A DNA stretch of 6,189 nt from Coleofasciculus sp. S288. GTDB lineage: Bacteria; Cyanobacteriota; Cyanobacteriia; Cyanobacteriales; Coleofasciculaceae. Position 1 is the first letter of the stretch; the number at the start of each line of letters is the position of its first letter. The position numbers and the translations under genes were made by a program. Below, piece after piece: positions 1-5,784 of the stretch. Location: assembly GCA_020216575.1 (NCBI GenBank), contig JAIUYC010000270.1:1-6189 (forward strand), given 5' to 3'. A model generated the notes under the pieces. It did not search any database and had not been told where the DNA came from. It saw only the letters and a program-made list of their open reading frames with translations.

Positions 1-84
1 CCAGCTATCCCTGCGCCCCAATCAGCAAAACCTTCACGTCCAAATGGACAGTAGCAAACAGGCTTAAGCAATCTACGCCTCAGT

Positions 85-90
85 TACAAT
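85..90 (+). promoter_or_regulatory. Candidate -10 box for xisHI
   Basis: TACAAT matches the TATAAT consensus at five of six positions and lies 23 bases before the xisH ATG. No convincing -35 hexamer is seen 16-18 bases upstream (the bases there read GGCTTAA). Transcription from it would start near base 97 and give a leader of under 20 bases. The only purine-rich SD-like stretch, GGAGAAA at 91-97, would then lie upstream of the RNA start. Confidence 0.35.
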
Positions 91-113
91 GGAGAAACGC
101 CCTATCTCAACTC

Positions 114-548
114 ATGCCAGCCAAAGACGTTTACCATAATGCTGTAAAACAGGCACTCATCAAAGATGGCTGGACAATTCTGAAGGAAAACTACGAACTG
201 GAGTACCAGGGAGACAGCTTATATCCAGATTTCGCTGCCCAGAAATCTATCGCTGCAACACGAGACAAAGAACGAATCCTTGTAGAAGTCAAAAGCTTCC
301 TCGGGCGATCGTTCATTAGCGACCTACAAGCCACGATTGGTCAATACATCATGTACCAAGAAGTGGTCAAGGTTCAGAGCCTAGATTTCAAACTCTACTT
401 AGCAATCCCAGCCGACCTGTATCACAATAATTTCCAAACCCCACTCGCTCAATTAATGCTTCAAAAAGCCCAGATCAACCTATTGGTTTTTGATCCAGCT
501 CAGGAGGTCATCCAACAATGGATAAACTCAACCACTACCGAAGCCTAA
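114..548 (+). CDS. xisH: XisH family protein (fdxN element excision controlling factor, PD-(D/E)XK nuclease-like)
   Basis: This 144-residue protein is full length for the XisH family. In heterocystous cyanobacteria XisH, with XisI and the recombinase XisF, is required for excision of the fdxN element during heterocyst differentiation; its biochemical role is unsettled. The sequence shows the family's endonuclease-like core: D39 in YPDFAA, then E58 and K60 in LVEVKSF (a D...ExK arrangement), followed by the conserved IGQY segment at 75-78. These residues resemble a PD-(D/E)XK nuclease active site, so DNA cleavage or binding is plausible but inferred. The last 31 bases overlap xisI, which suggests translational coupling and a stoichiometric partnership. 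No strong SD precedes the ATG, and no other in-frame start fits the family's MPAKD opening better. No xisF-like recombinase or fdxN lies in the window, so a role in element excision here is doubtful. Confidence 0.93.
   Translation: MPAKDVYHNAVKQALIKDGWTILKENYELEYQGDSLYPDFAAQKSIAATRDKERILVEVKSFLGRSFISDLQATIGQYIMYQEVVKVQSLDFKLYLAIPADLYHNNFQTPLAQLMLQKAQINLLVFDPAQEVIQQWINSTTTEA
502..508 (+). promoter_or_regulatory. Strong ribosome binding site of xisI inside xisH
   Basis: AGGAGGT lies within the 3' end of xisH, nine bases before the xisI ATG at 518. It is close to a perfect anti-SD match. It fixes the xisI start and allows XisI to be made by internal or coupled initiation, in contrast to the weak SD of xisH. 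Confidence 0.7.
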
Positions 549-853
549 TCCAGAAACTTCTAGAAGACTATCAAAAGCTCGGCTCAGGCAACTCCGATAT
601 CGAATCCACCCTACTGCTCGACCCCATTCGTGATCAGTATCTTCTCCTCAAAATGGGGTGGCATCAAGATAACCGCATCAAACGCAACGTTATTCACCTT
701 CGTCTGAAAGACCAAAAAATCTGGATTGAAGAAGACTGGACGGAAGACGGTATTGCGACCGATTTTCTCGAGGCAGGAGTGCCTCGAGAAGATATTGTCC
801 TAGCCTTTCATCCACCCCGTTTACGTCAGTTTACCGAATTCGCAGCCGTATAG
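518..853 (+). CDS. xisI: XisI family protein (partner of XisH)
   Basis: This 111-residue protein matches the usual length and whole layout of the XisI family. It opens with MDKLNHYRSLIQKLLEDY. The middle has the DQYLLLKMGWHQDNRI strand region (positions 40-55) and KIWIEEDWTEDGIA (67-80). The family-diagnostic tail has GVPREDIVLAFHPP (87-100) followed by R..FTEFA. XisI is known genetically as a factor needed, with XisH, for fdxN element excision in Anabaena. The pair is encoded together, often in many copies per genome, across cyanobacteria. Here the gene starts inside xisH with a 31-base overlap and its own strong SD. A regulator or inhibitor of the nuclease-like XisH is a reasonable inference from pairing and stoichiometry, but nothing in the sequence proves it. 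No catalytic motif is recognised in XisI itself. Confidence 0.95.
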   Translation: MDKLNHYRSLIQKLLEDYQKLGSGNSDIESTLLLDPIRDQYLLLKMGWHQDNRIKRNVIHLRLKDQKIWIEEDWTEDGIATDFLEAGVPREDIVLAFHPPRLRQFTEFAAV

Positions 854-957
854 CCCACTCACTATCCTAAAGTACGGCAGCATACAGGCTTTGCTGTGGC
901 GTGATGGGCAAGCTGTAAACTAGGCTTGGGCTAACGGTGAACTGTCATAGTGGGCTA
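851..957. repeat. 9-bp inverted repeat across the xisI / HAD convergent junction
   Basis: TAGCCCACT at 851-859 (starting at the xisI stop codon) is the reverse complement of AGTGGGCTA at 949-957, inside the end of the HAD gene. Between them, CAGCA at 878-882 and TGCTG at 892-896 could form a small hairpin. There is no U-tract on either side, so I do not call a terminator. The structure may be chance. Confidence 0.25.
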
Positions 958-1585
958 ACAAATCTGCTGGATCATCATAGATAGCTAATGCACCAGCTAG
1001 TTGAGAATCATCAAAACCACCACAGCGTACTGCGATGACACCAACTCCGCGATCGCGTGCCGCCTTGATATCGTAGGGCGTATCCGCCAGCATCACAACT
1101 TCACTCGGCTCCATCTCAAGTTGCTTCAATGCGGCTTCTACAATATCTGGCGAAGGTTTAGAGGTTTCCACTTCGTCAGGTTCAGTCATCTCCTCCAGCA
1201 AATCATCAACCTGTGCCGATTTGAGTAAAACCGAAAGTTCTTCAGGGGTAGACGAACTCGCAACGATGAGTCGCAACCCCTCCTGCTTCATCCGTGACAC
1301 TAATTCCCGCGCCCCCTTGGTTGGAGCTAGTGTCGGGCCAAAACGCTCGATAATTAATTGTTTGCGCTGCTGAGAAATTGCTTTTCCATCCCCTTCCTCA
1401 TCATTAAGTCCCGGCACTATCATTGGTATGACGCGATCGCCCCCCATCCCAATCAACGGTCGAACCTTCTCGAATGGCACATCATAGCCATAAGCGGCAA
1501 AGGCTTCAACCCACGCTTGGGCATGGGCATCATTGCTCAGAATCAACGTGCCATCGACATCCAAAATTACACCTTGCACTCCCAT
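920..1585 (-). CDS. HAD-superfamily hydrolase, beta-phosphoglucomutase/phosphatase-like (subfamily IA)
   Basis: A cytoplasmic haloacid dehalogenase-fold enzyme of 221 residues. All four HAD motifs are present, numbered from the ATG at 1585. Motif I is DVDGTL with nucleophile D9 and acid/base D11. Motif II is VASSST with S110. Motif III is K143 in SKPSPD. Motif IV is ADTPYD with D168 and D172 for Mg2+. The region between motifs I and II (about 15-85) is a helical C1 cap containing GMGGDR, typical of subfamily IA (phosphoglycolate phosphatases, beta-phosphoglucomutases, sugar-phosphate phosphatases). The substrate cannot be read from the sequence. I chose ATG 1585 because AGGAG at 1598-1594 sits eight bases before it; a GTG at 1594 in the same frame overlaps that SD. 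The gene follows the di-heme cytochrome by 44 bases on the same strand, so co-transcription is likely, and it converges on xisI. Confidence 0.88.
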   Translation of the reverse strand: MGVQGVILDVDGTLILSNDAHAQAWVEAFAAYGYDVPFEKVRPLIGMGGDRVIPMIVPGLNDEEGDGKAISQQRKQLIIERFGPTLAPTKGARELVSRMKQEGLRLIVASSSTPEELSVLLKSAQVDDLLEEMTEPDEVETSKPSPDIVEAALKQLEMEPSEVVMLADTPYDIKAARDRGVGVIAVRCGGFDDSQLAGALAIYDDPADLLAHYDSSPLAQA

Positions 1586-1593
1586 CACAAACA

Positions 1594-1598
1594 CTCCT
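1594..1598 (-). promoter_or_regulatory. Ribosome binding site that sets the HAD gene start
   Basis: On the minus strand AGGAG (1598 to 1594) is followed by eight bases and ATG at 1585. The spacing is ideal for that ATG and impossible for the in-frame GTG at 1594, whose first base is part of the SD. The protein is therefore 221 residues, not 224. Confidence 0.7.
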
Positions 1599-1629
1599 GT
1601 TGATTTTCTCGTTTGATCGTTTTAAATTT

Positions 1630-3624
1630 TTAATTGCTTAACACTTCTGGGTTATCGTCCAGCGAGAGGAGAAATTGAATTAAGTCCGTTTGGTCTTGCA
1701 GCGTGAAACCTGCCTCTGGATCGACCCAATACCCATGGCCACTCCCCTCTACATTGGCTTGGGCAAGACTAGGATTACCCTGGTTAGCTCTGATTGTGAG
1801 TCCCCGCAGGCGGCGATCGAGCAGGACTCGCAAACTGGCACTGGCGTCGGGTTGAATGCCGTTTAACAATGTACCTGCCATCCCCAACTGGTTGCGATTC
1901 GCAATGCTATAACGTTTTTTATCCGGCTTGAGGGCGTCCGCACTCGCTGCCACACCGCCATCATGGAGATAAGGTGCAGTAACGTACAGTCCAATCAAAC
2001 TCGGAACTTTGTAGCCCCCAGCAGGGTTATTTATTGCAAAGGCAAGTTCCTGCGCTTTCTGGGGTGTGATGTCCGTGGGAACGGGTAGCGTGGGTGGATT
2101 GGGCGGTAAGGGGACTGGGGTATTGCTGGGATACGTCTCTGGTGGTACAAAGTTACGGGCGAAAGCCGCTTGTGCCTTTGCTCGTGAGGGCTGAGTGCCA
2201 ACCTTGTTCTGTGCAATTACATCATTATTAGTAAAATAGCGTCCGCTGTGGCAATCTACGCAACCCGCACGAGAGAAGATAGCTGCACCGCGCTTGAGTG
2301 TTTCCGTATCGGCGGTAGACGAGTTGGGGGGTGGTGCTAGTTTGTCCTGAAACACGGACATGCCGTTAAGTTGGGCAGCGACGGGGAACCCTGGTGAACT
2401 GGCCATCAACCCATCCAGGATAAAGGGCGAACCCTTGGGATAACCGGGCATCACAACCACTTGGTTCATTGCAAGCGTGCCGGGTGTTGGGTCGATTTTA
2501 TTGAAAAATTCCGAGGGTTTAGCTCCTTCTGGCAAGCGAAAGGCTGGATTCGCTGAGTTTTGCAGGATGACGCCTAGGTAAGTTTCTTTATCAATACCGA
2601 GTAGTGCTTGGCTGGCATCAGCACCTGTGGTAAGGTCGGAATTCGTTGCATGGACGTTGCTGTTGAGCGTAGTAAGTCCGTGAAACCAGCCGATCGCAGC
2701 GTTCCCACTCCAGCCATAAGGCCATGCGTTGAAGGTATAGGAGGAGGGATTTTGAGAGGGATTATTTTTATTGTCGCCCGTGGAGTCGAAATTGCCGGGA
2801 GGCCAGGTGAGCAACTGAGCATCGACGGCATCTTCTAGGGCTTTCGCGTCGGGGAGTTTGGCTTCCTGGTTATCAGCGTTGAGGTAAGTGTGTTCCCCCA
2901 CCGCATTTTTGGTGGGATTAACTCCCGTCTGCCGGAACCAGGCGGCTGAGTTGCTGGCAAGTGCCAGAATTAAACCCGTATTGAGGTCGTTGTTGGGTGC
3001 GCCTTCCAGAATGCGTCCGGTGTTTGGATCGACAGCCGCGTGGCAGGAGGCACAGGTAATACCGACTTGAATTTTCCCTTTACCGATAACGGCTTGTACG
3101 CCCAGGGGTGCAAGGGAACCACTCGCTACGTCCAATCCTGTATTCAGTACCGTGCCTTTTTTAAAGGTGCGTCCGCCAACGGTAATGTCTCGATCCAAGG
3201 AAACCTGGAGGTTAGTTGTCGGCTTGCCTTTTAAAGCTGCGATCGCTTTTGTCAACGCCCCAATATTAAGGGGTCCATCGAGGATACCGGTTACCTCTGT
3301 CAAGAAGACTTCATTCCCAAAGGTTTCGGTATAAAACGCCCTACGTCCGAGGGTGAGCAAATCTTCCGTTACTGCAACTGCCCCATTCTCCGGTGAGAGT
3401 TGTTCCCGTCCCTCCGGCGTTTTTAACAGACTTGCCGCCTCTTGTTTACTCACGGGGCGACCTAACACATCATAAGAGCCAATTTCTAAGGGCGCAGGTT
3501 GGGTTAAAGGGGTCAAGGTGCTGTAGATGCTGGGTGTCCCCGGAATCGCAAACTGAATCTGATAGGCAACGACACCAATCAGGAGGATGAGGACGGTGAG
3601 AATAACAAGCGGGAGCGATCGCAT
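1630..3624 (-). CDS. Membrane-anchored di-heme c-type cytochrome, cytochrome c peroxidase/RoxA-like
   Basis: A 664-residue exported haem protein. Residues 4-20 form one hydrophobic N-terminal segment (signal peptide or anchor), placing the rest in the periplasm or thylakoid lumen. There are two c-type haem motifs: CASCH at 191-195 and CVDCH at 455-459. The C-terminal third has GYKVPSLIGLYVTAPYLHDGG (from 537), a hallmark of the di-heme cytochrome c peroxidase/MauG/RoxA superfamily; H554 is a candidate haem ligand or active-site residue. The end (DQTDLIQFLLSLDDNP) is the usual closing helix. The 264-residue gap between haem motifs, with a WPYGWSG stretch near 301, and the proline-rich stretch at about 494-518 make it larger than classical cytochrome c peroxidases of roughly 330 residues. 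Whether it is a peroxidase, an oxygenase or a plain electron carrier is not decidable here. The ATG at 3624 is the only in-frame start before an upstream stop at 3663; its SD is weak. It probably leads an operon with the HAD gene. Confidence 0.85.
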   Translation of the reverse strand: MRSLPLVILTVLILLIGVVAYQIQFAIPGTPSIYSTLTPLTQPAPLEIGSYDVLGRPVSKQEAASLLKTPEGREQLSPENGAVAVTEDLLTLGRRAFYTETFGNEVFLTEVTGILDGPLNIGALTKAIAALKGKPTTNLQVSLDRDITVGGRTFKKGTVLNTGLDVASGSLAPLGVQAVIGKGKIQVGITCASCHAAVDPNTGRILEGAPNNDLNTGLILALASNSAAWFRQTGVNPTKNAVGEHTYLNADNQEAKLPDAKALEDAVDAQLLTWPPGNFDSTGDNKNNPSQNPSSYTFNAWPYGWSGNAAIGWFHGLTTLNSNVHATNSDLTTGADASQALLGIDKETYLGVILQNSANPAFRLPEGAKPSEFFNKIDPTPGTLAMNQVVVMPGYPKGSPFILDGLMASSPGFPVAAQLNGMSVFQDKLAPPPNSSTADTETLKRGAAIFSRAGCVDCHSGRYFTNNDVIAQNKVGTQPSRAKAQAAFARNFVPPETYPSNTPVPLPPNPPTLPVPTDITPQKAQELAFAINNPAGGYKVPSLIGLYVTAPYLHDGGVAASADALKPDKKRYSIANRNQLGMAGTLLNGIQPDASASLRVLLDRRLRGLTIRANQGNPSLAQANVEGSGHGYWVDPEAGFTLQDQTDLIQFLLSLDDNPEVLSN
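3615..3622. repeat. HIP1 palindrome GCGATCGC overlapping a start codon
   Basis: This perfect HIP1 octamer supplies the G of the cytochrome's ATG and codons 2-4 (Arg-Ser-Leu). Other perfect copies are at 1049-1056 and 1433-1440 (HAD gene), 3239-3246 (cytochrome gene) and 5672-5679 (intergenic). An octamer is expected about once in 65 kb by chance, so five in 6.2 kb is strong evidence for a cyanobacterial host. Confidence 0.9.
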
Positions 3625-3666
3625 AGATATCTTAAAACAGGGCGACTGGCTATCAGCACTTTAGAG

Positions 3667-3694
3667 GTAGGCGTGCTCTCTATCGTCTGCCTAC
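3667..3694. repeat. 6-bp inverted repeat in the divergent intergenic region
   Basis: GTAGGC at 3667-3672 is matched by GCCTAC at 3689-3694, with a 16-base gap. It lies 43-70 bases upstream of the cytochrome start, in what would be its leader or promoter. It could be an operator for a dimeric regulator or a weak leader hairpin; the arms are short. Confidence 0.3.
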
Positions 3695-3713
3695 AGAAGG
3701 AAACCACCTTCAC

Positions 3714-3729
3714 ATAAATAAGTATTTAT
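3714..3729. promoter_or_regulatory. AT-rich palindrome, possible operator or cytochrome promoter element
   Basis: ATAAATA-AG-TATTTAT is a perfect 7-bp inverted repeat with a 2-base centre. On the minus strand it provides TATAAA at 3730-3725, a possible -10 box for the cytochrome gene (five of six matches), but no good -35 lies at the right distance. Eleven of its bases (TAAGTATTTAT) recur at 3818-3828 in the ndhD leader. Confidence 0.35.
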
Positions 3730-3828
3730 AACTATTGATGGTAAAGATTTGATTTTAGTGAGCAATCACCCTTCTCAATCGTTTACTAAACTTAATACAA
3801 TGTAATAGTCGGGAACGTAAGTATTTAT
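3719..3828 (+). repeat. 11-bp direct repeat TAAGTATTTAT, two copies
   Basis: Identical 11-mers occur at 3719-3729 and 3818-3828, 99 bases apart start to start, in the cytochrome/ndhD divergent region. One is half of an AT palindrome and the other forms the top of the ndhD leader hairpin. This could be a shared regulator site or chance in AT-rich DNA. Confidence 0.4.
3773..3801 (+). promoter_or_regulatory. Candidate sigma-70-type promoter of ndhD
   Basis: TTCTCA (3773-3778; four of six matches to TTGACA) is followed 17 bases later by TACAAT (3796-3801; five of six matches to TATAAT). The start point would fall near 3808-3811, giving a leader of about 26-29 bases that consists almost wholly of the stem-loop at 3811-3832. 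Confidence 0.4.
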
Positions 3829-3832
3829 TCCC
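3811..3832 (+). promoter_or_regulatory. Stem-loop in the ndhD 5' leader
   Basis: GGGAA (3811-3815) pairs with TTCCC (3828-3832) and TAA (3818-3820) pairs with TTA (3825-3827), with a CG bulge on the left side and the loop GTAT. It ends four bases before the ndhD ATG, and no SD is visible in the leader. It could act on RNA stability or translation initiation; the function is inferred. Confidence 0.45.
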
Positions 3833-3836
3833 AGTA

Positions 3837-5447
3837 ATGATTAGTACTCAATTTCCCTGGTTAACTACTATTCTTCTGTTACCCCTCGTGGCTGCCCTAG
3901 CCATCCCGGTACTCCCAGATAAAGAGGGTAAAACCGTCCGCTTGTACGCCCTTGGGGTCGGATTAATAGATTTCGCCTTGACCGTTTATGCCTTTTGGCA
4001 TCACTACGATATACAAAACTCAACATTCCAGTTCGTTGAAACGTATCCTTGGATACCGCAACTAGGTCTGAATTGGTCACTGGCGGTTGATGGCCTGTCG
4101 ATGCCGTTGATTGTCTTAACTGGCTTAGTAACGACTCTTGCAACCTTGGCAGCTTGGAGGGTTAAAAAGAAACCCCGTCTGTTTTACGCCCTGATTCTGG
4201 TCATGTACACTGCCCAGATTGGCGTCTTTGCCGCTCAGGACTTGCTCTTATTTTTCTTAATGTGGGAACTGGAGTTAGTGCCAGTCTACCTGCTGATTTC
4301 TATCTGGGGAGGCGAAAAGCGCCTCTACGCCGCAACCAAGTTTATTCTTTATACCGCAGCCGGTTCTGTATTTATCCTGATTGCGGCATTAGCCATGGCA
4401 TTCTATGGCGATACCGTAACCTTTGATATGCAACAGTTGGCGCACAAGCATTACCCCATCGCCTTGGAACTTGTGCTGTATGCCAGCTTCTTAATTGCCT
4501 ACGGTGTGAAACTGCCGATTTTCCCCTTACACACCTGGTTACCAGATGCCCACAGCGAAGCATCTGCTCCCATCTCGATGATTTTAGCGGGGGTGTTGCT
4601 CAAGATGGGCGGCTACGGGCTGATTCGGATGAATATGGAAATGCTGCCTAACGCCCATATTCACTTCGCTCCCGTACTGATGGTTTTAGGGGTGGTTAAC
4701 ATCGTCTACGGTGCGATGACTGCCTTCGCTCAAACGAATCTCAAGCGGCGCTTGGCTTACTCGTCAATTTCCCACATGGGCTTCGTCCTGGTTGGTATTG
4801 CCTCCTTTACTGAGTTGGGCATCAATGGTGCAGTCCTGCAAATGCTCTCCCACGGGTTGATTGCCGCCGCGCTATTCTTCCTGTCTGGAATCACCTACGA
4901 TCGCACTCATACCTTAATCATGGACAAAATGGGTGGAATGGCGCAGGCAATGCCCAAGGTGTTTGCCCTATTCACTGTCGGTTCAATGGCATCTCTGGCG
5001 TTACCGGGGATGAGTGGATTTGTGGGTGAGTTGTCAGTATTCCTGGGAGTTACCAGCAGTGATGTCTACACCTCAACCTTTAAATCAGTCGTCGTGCTGC
5101 TAGCCGCCGTGGGATTAATTCTCACCCCCATTTATCTCCTCTCGATGCTGCGTCAAGTGTTCTACGGAAAACAGAACTCTGGACTGGTGATTGAGAAGTA
5201 CCTAGGAGATGCCAATCCTCGCGAGATTTTTATCACCGCTTGCTTGTTAATCCCAATTATTGGAATTGGTCTGTATCCCAAGCTGTTGACCCAGACATAT
5301 GATGTGAAGACAATGGCAGTCGCCGCTCAAGTCCGAAATGCGTTCCCGGTAGTTGCGCAAGAACGAGCAACGTGGTATTCTGAATCTTTCCCAATACCAC
5401 AACTGCCAACGGCTAAGCCTCAAGCCTTGCTGGGGATTGTCGAGTAG
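3837..5447 (+). CDS. ndhD: NAD(P)H-quinone oxidoreductase subunit 4 (NdhD, D1/D2 type)
   Basis: A 536-residue, about 14-helix membrane subunit of cyanobacterial NDH-1, homologous to the proton-pumping antiporter-like NuoM of complex I. In NDH-1 it helps couple ferredoxin-dependent plastoquinone reduction to proton transfer in respiration and cyclic electron flow. The family residues are all visible: E144 in the [12 protein letters not shown] helix, K225 in [18 protein letters not shown]256 in [16 protein letters not shown] at 309-316, and E398 in [11 protein letters not shown], the usual proton-channel charges. The opening [13 protein letters not shown] and the length fit NdhD1/NdhD2 of the respiratory complex rather than the CO2-uptake forms NdhD3/NdhD4. 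The [14 protein letters not shown] segment and the YDVKTMAVA end recall NdhD2, but I cannot settle the paralogue without alignment. About 35 polar, proline-containing residues follow the last helix. It stands alone, without ndhF next to it, has its own promoter region and terminator, and is divergent from the di-heme cytochrome. Confidence 0.96.
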   Translation: MISTQFPWLTTILLLPLVAALAIPVLPDKEGKTVRLYALGVGLIDFALTVYAFWHHYDIQNSTFQFVETYPWIPQLGLNWSLAVDGLSMPLIVLTGLVTTLATLAAWRVKKKPRLFYALILVMYTAQIGVFAAQDLLLFFLMWELELVPVYLLISIWGGEKRLYAATKFILYTAAGSVFILIAALAMAFYGDTVTFDMQQLAHKHYPIALELVLYASFLIAYGVKLPIFPLHTWLPDAHSEASAPISMILAGVLLKMGGYGLIRMNMEMLPNAHIHFAPVLMVLGVVNIVYGAMTAFAQTNLKRRLAYSSISHMGFVLVGIASFTELGINGAVLQMLSHGLIAAALFFLSGITYDRTHTLIMDKMGGMAQAMPKVFALFTVGSMASLALPGMSGFVGELSVFLGVTSSDVYTSTFKSVVVLLAAVGLILTPIYLLSMLRQVFYGKQNSGLVIEKYLGDANPREIFITACLLIPIIGIGLYPKLLTQTYDVKTMAVAAQVRNAFPVVAQERATWYSESFPIPQLPTAKPQALLGIVE

Positions 5448-5494
5448 ATCTCGGTTCTTCCGAAGGCTCGCGTCATACATTTGCATCTACTAAT

Positions 5495-5520
5495 ACAAAG
5501 CCTGTCTGTTCAGGCTTTGT
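5495..5520 (+). terminator. Terminator hairpin of ndhD
   Basis: ACAAAGCCTG (5495-5504) and CAGGCTTTGT (5511-5520) form a perfect 10-bp stem with the loop TCTGTT, 47 bases after the ndhD stop. The AAAGCCTG/CAGGCTTT core is a common cyanobacterial terminator form. Only a weak T-run follows (GTGCGTTATT), so it may act as an RNA 3'-end stabiliser or an inefficient terminator. Confidence 0.65.
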
Positions 5521-5540
5521 GTGCGTTATTGGGTTATCAC

Positions 5541-5577
5541 TTAAAGAAAAAGAAGAGAGTCGCATTCGTGACTCTCT
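5541..5577 (-). terminator. Rho-independent terminator for leftward transcription
   Basis: AGAGAGTC (5554-5561) and GACTCTCT (5570-5577) form an 8-bp stem, extended by a G-T and a C-G pair to the tetraloop ATTC. Read leftward, the hairpin runs straight into TCTTTTTCTTTAA (5553-5541), a classic U-rich tail. It therefore ends transcripts coming from the right, that is the DUF39 gene whose stop is at 5785, and faces the ndhD terminator. Confidence 0.75.
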
Positions 5578-5625
5578 CGATCATCAGGGTGCATCTACTG
5601 AATTTAATTATGAGGCATGGGGGTG

Positions 5626-5640
5626 AGGGGTGTCACCCCT
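5626..5640 (+). other. GC-rich hairpin followed by TTTT
   Basis: AGGGGTG and CACCCCT are perfect arms around a single T, so the real loop is probably three bases (GTC). A short T-run follows on the plus strand (TTTTATG counting the stem's last T). It could be a second, weaker plus-strand terminator or part of a dispersed palindromic repeat; a partial GGGGGTG copy precedes it at 5619-5625. Confidence 0.35.
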
Positions 5641-5784
5641 TTTATGTAAAGAATTAATGAAGTTTGGATGAGCGATCGCCCTTTTCTTGTCCAGTAGGGT
5701 GAGACGATGCCCACTCAGCCTTTGATTTATAGCATTTCCTAGCCTAGTGAGGTACATCATTTTTCAGATTAGCGCTGAAGACTA

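Larger units (their letters stand above)
5482..5599 (+). repeat. 10-bp direct repeat TGCATCTACT around the terminator pair
   Basis: Identical copies at 5482-5491 and 5590-5599 bracket 98 bases that contain both terminator hairpins. The enclosed segment has no matching terminal inverted repeats, so an inserted small element is possible but not demonstrated. Confidence 0.4.
5448..5784. other. Gene-free region between ndhD and the broken DUF39 gene
   Basis: I see no credible coding sequence in these 337 bases. It holds the ndhD terminator hairpin (5495-5520), a facing minus-strand terminator (5541-5577), a 10-bp direct repeat on either side of them (5482-5491 and 5590-5599), a GC-rich hairpin (5626-5640) and one HIP1 site (5672-5679). 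The remaining stretch, 5680-5784, shows only a doubled CCTAG at 5738-5747. Confidence 0.7.

Noticed and set aside
854..919. A bidirectional terminator between xisI and the HAD gene
   Set aside because: The best local hairpin has five base pairs (CAGCA/TGCTG) and neither strand has a U-tract after it.
1001..1603. Plus-strand open frames opposite the HAD gene
   Set aside because: The minus strand carries all four HAD motifs in order; the opposite readings show no domain and no start signal.
2888..3334. Plus-strand open frames across the cytochrome gene
   Set aside because: They run antisense to a protein with clear haem motifs, have no family resemblance or SD, and are typical shadow frames of GC-balanced coding DNA.
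4372..5486. Minus-strand open frames opposite ndhD
   Set aside because: NdhD is recognisable along its whole length on plus; the opposite frames are low-complexity shadows.
5611..5658. Small plus-strand reading frame starting at ATG 5610
   Set aside because: It is only 15 codons, overlaps the GC-rich hairpin, and has no SD or homology that I recognise.
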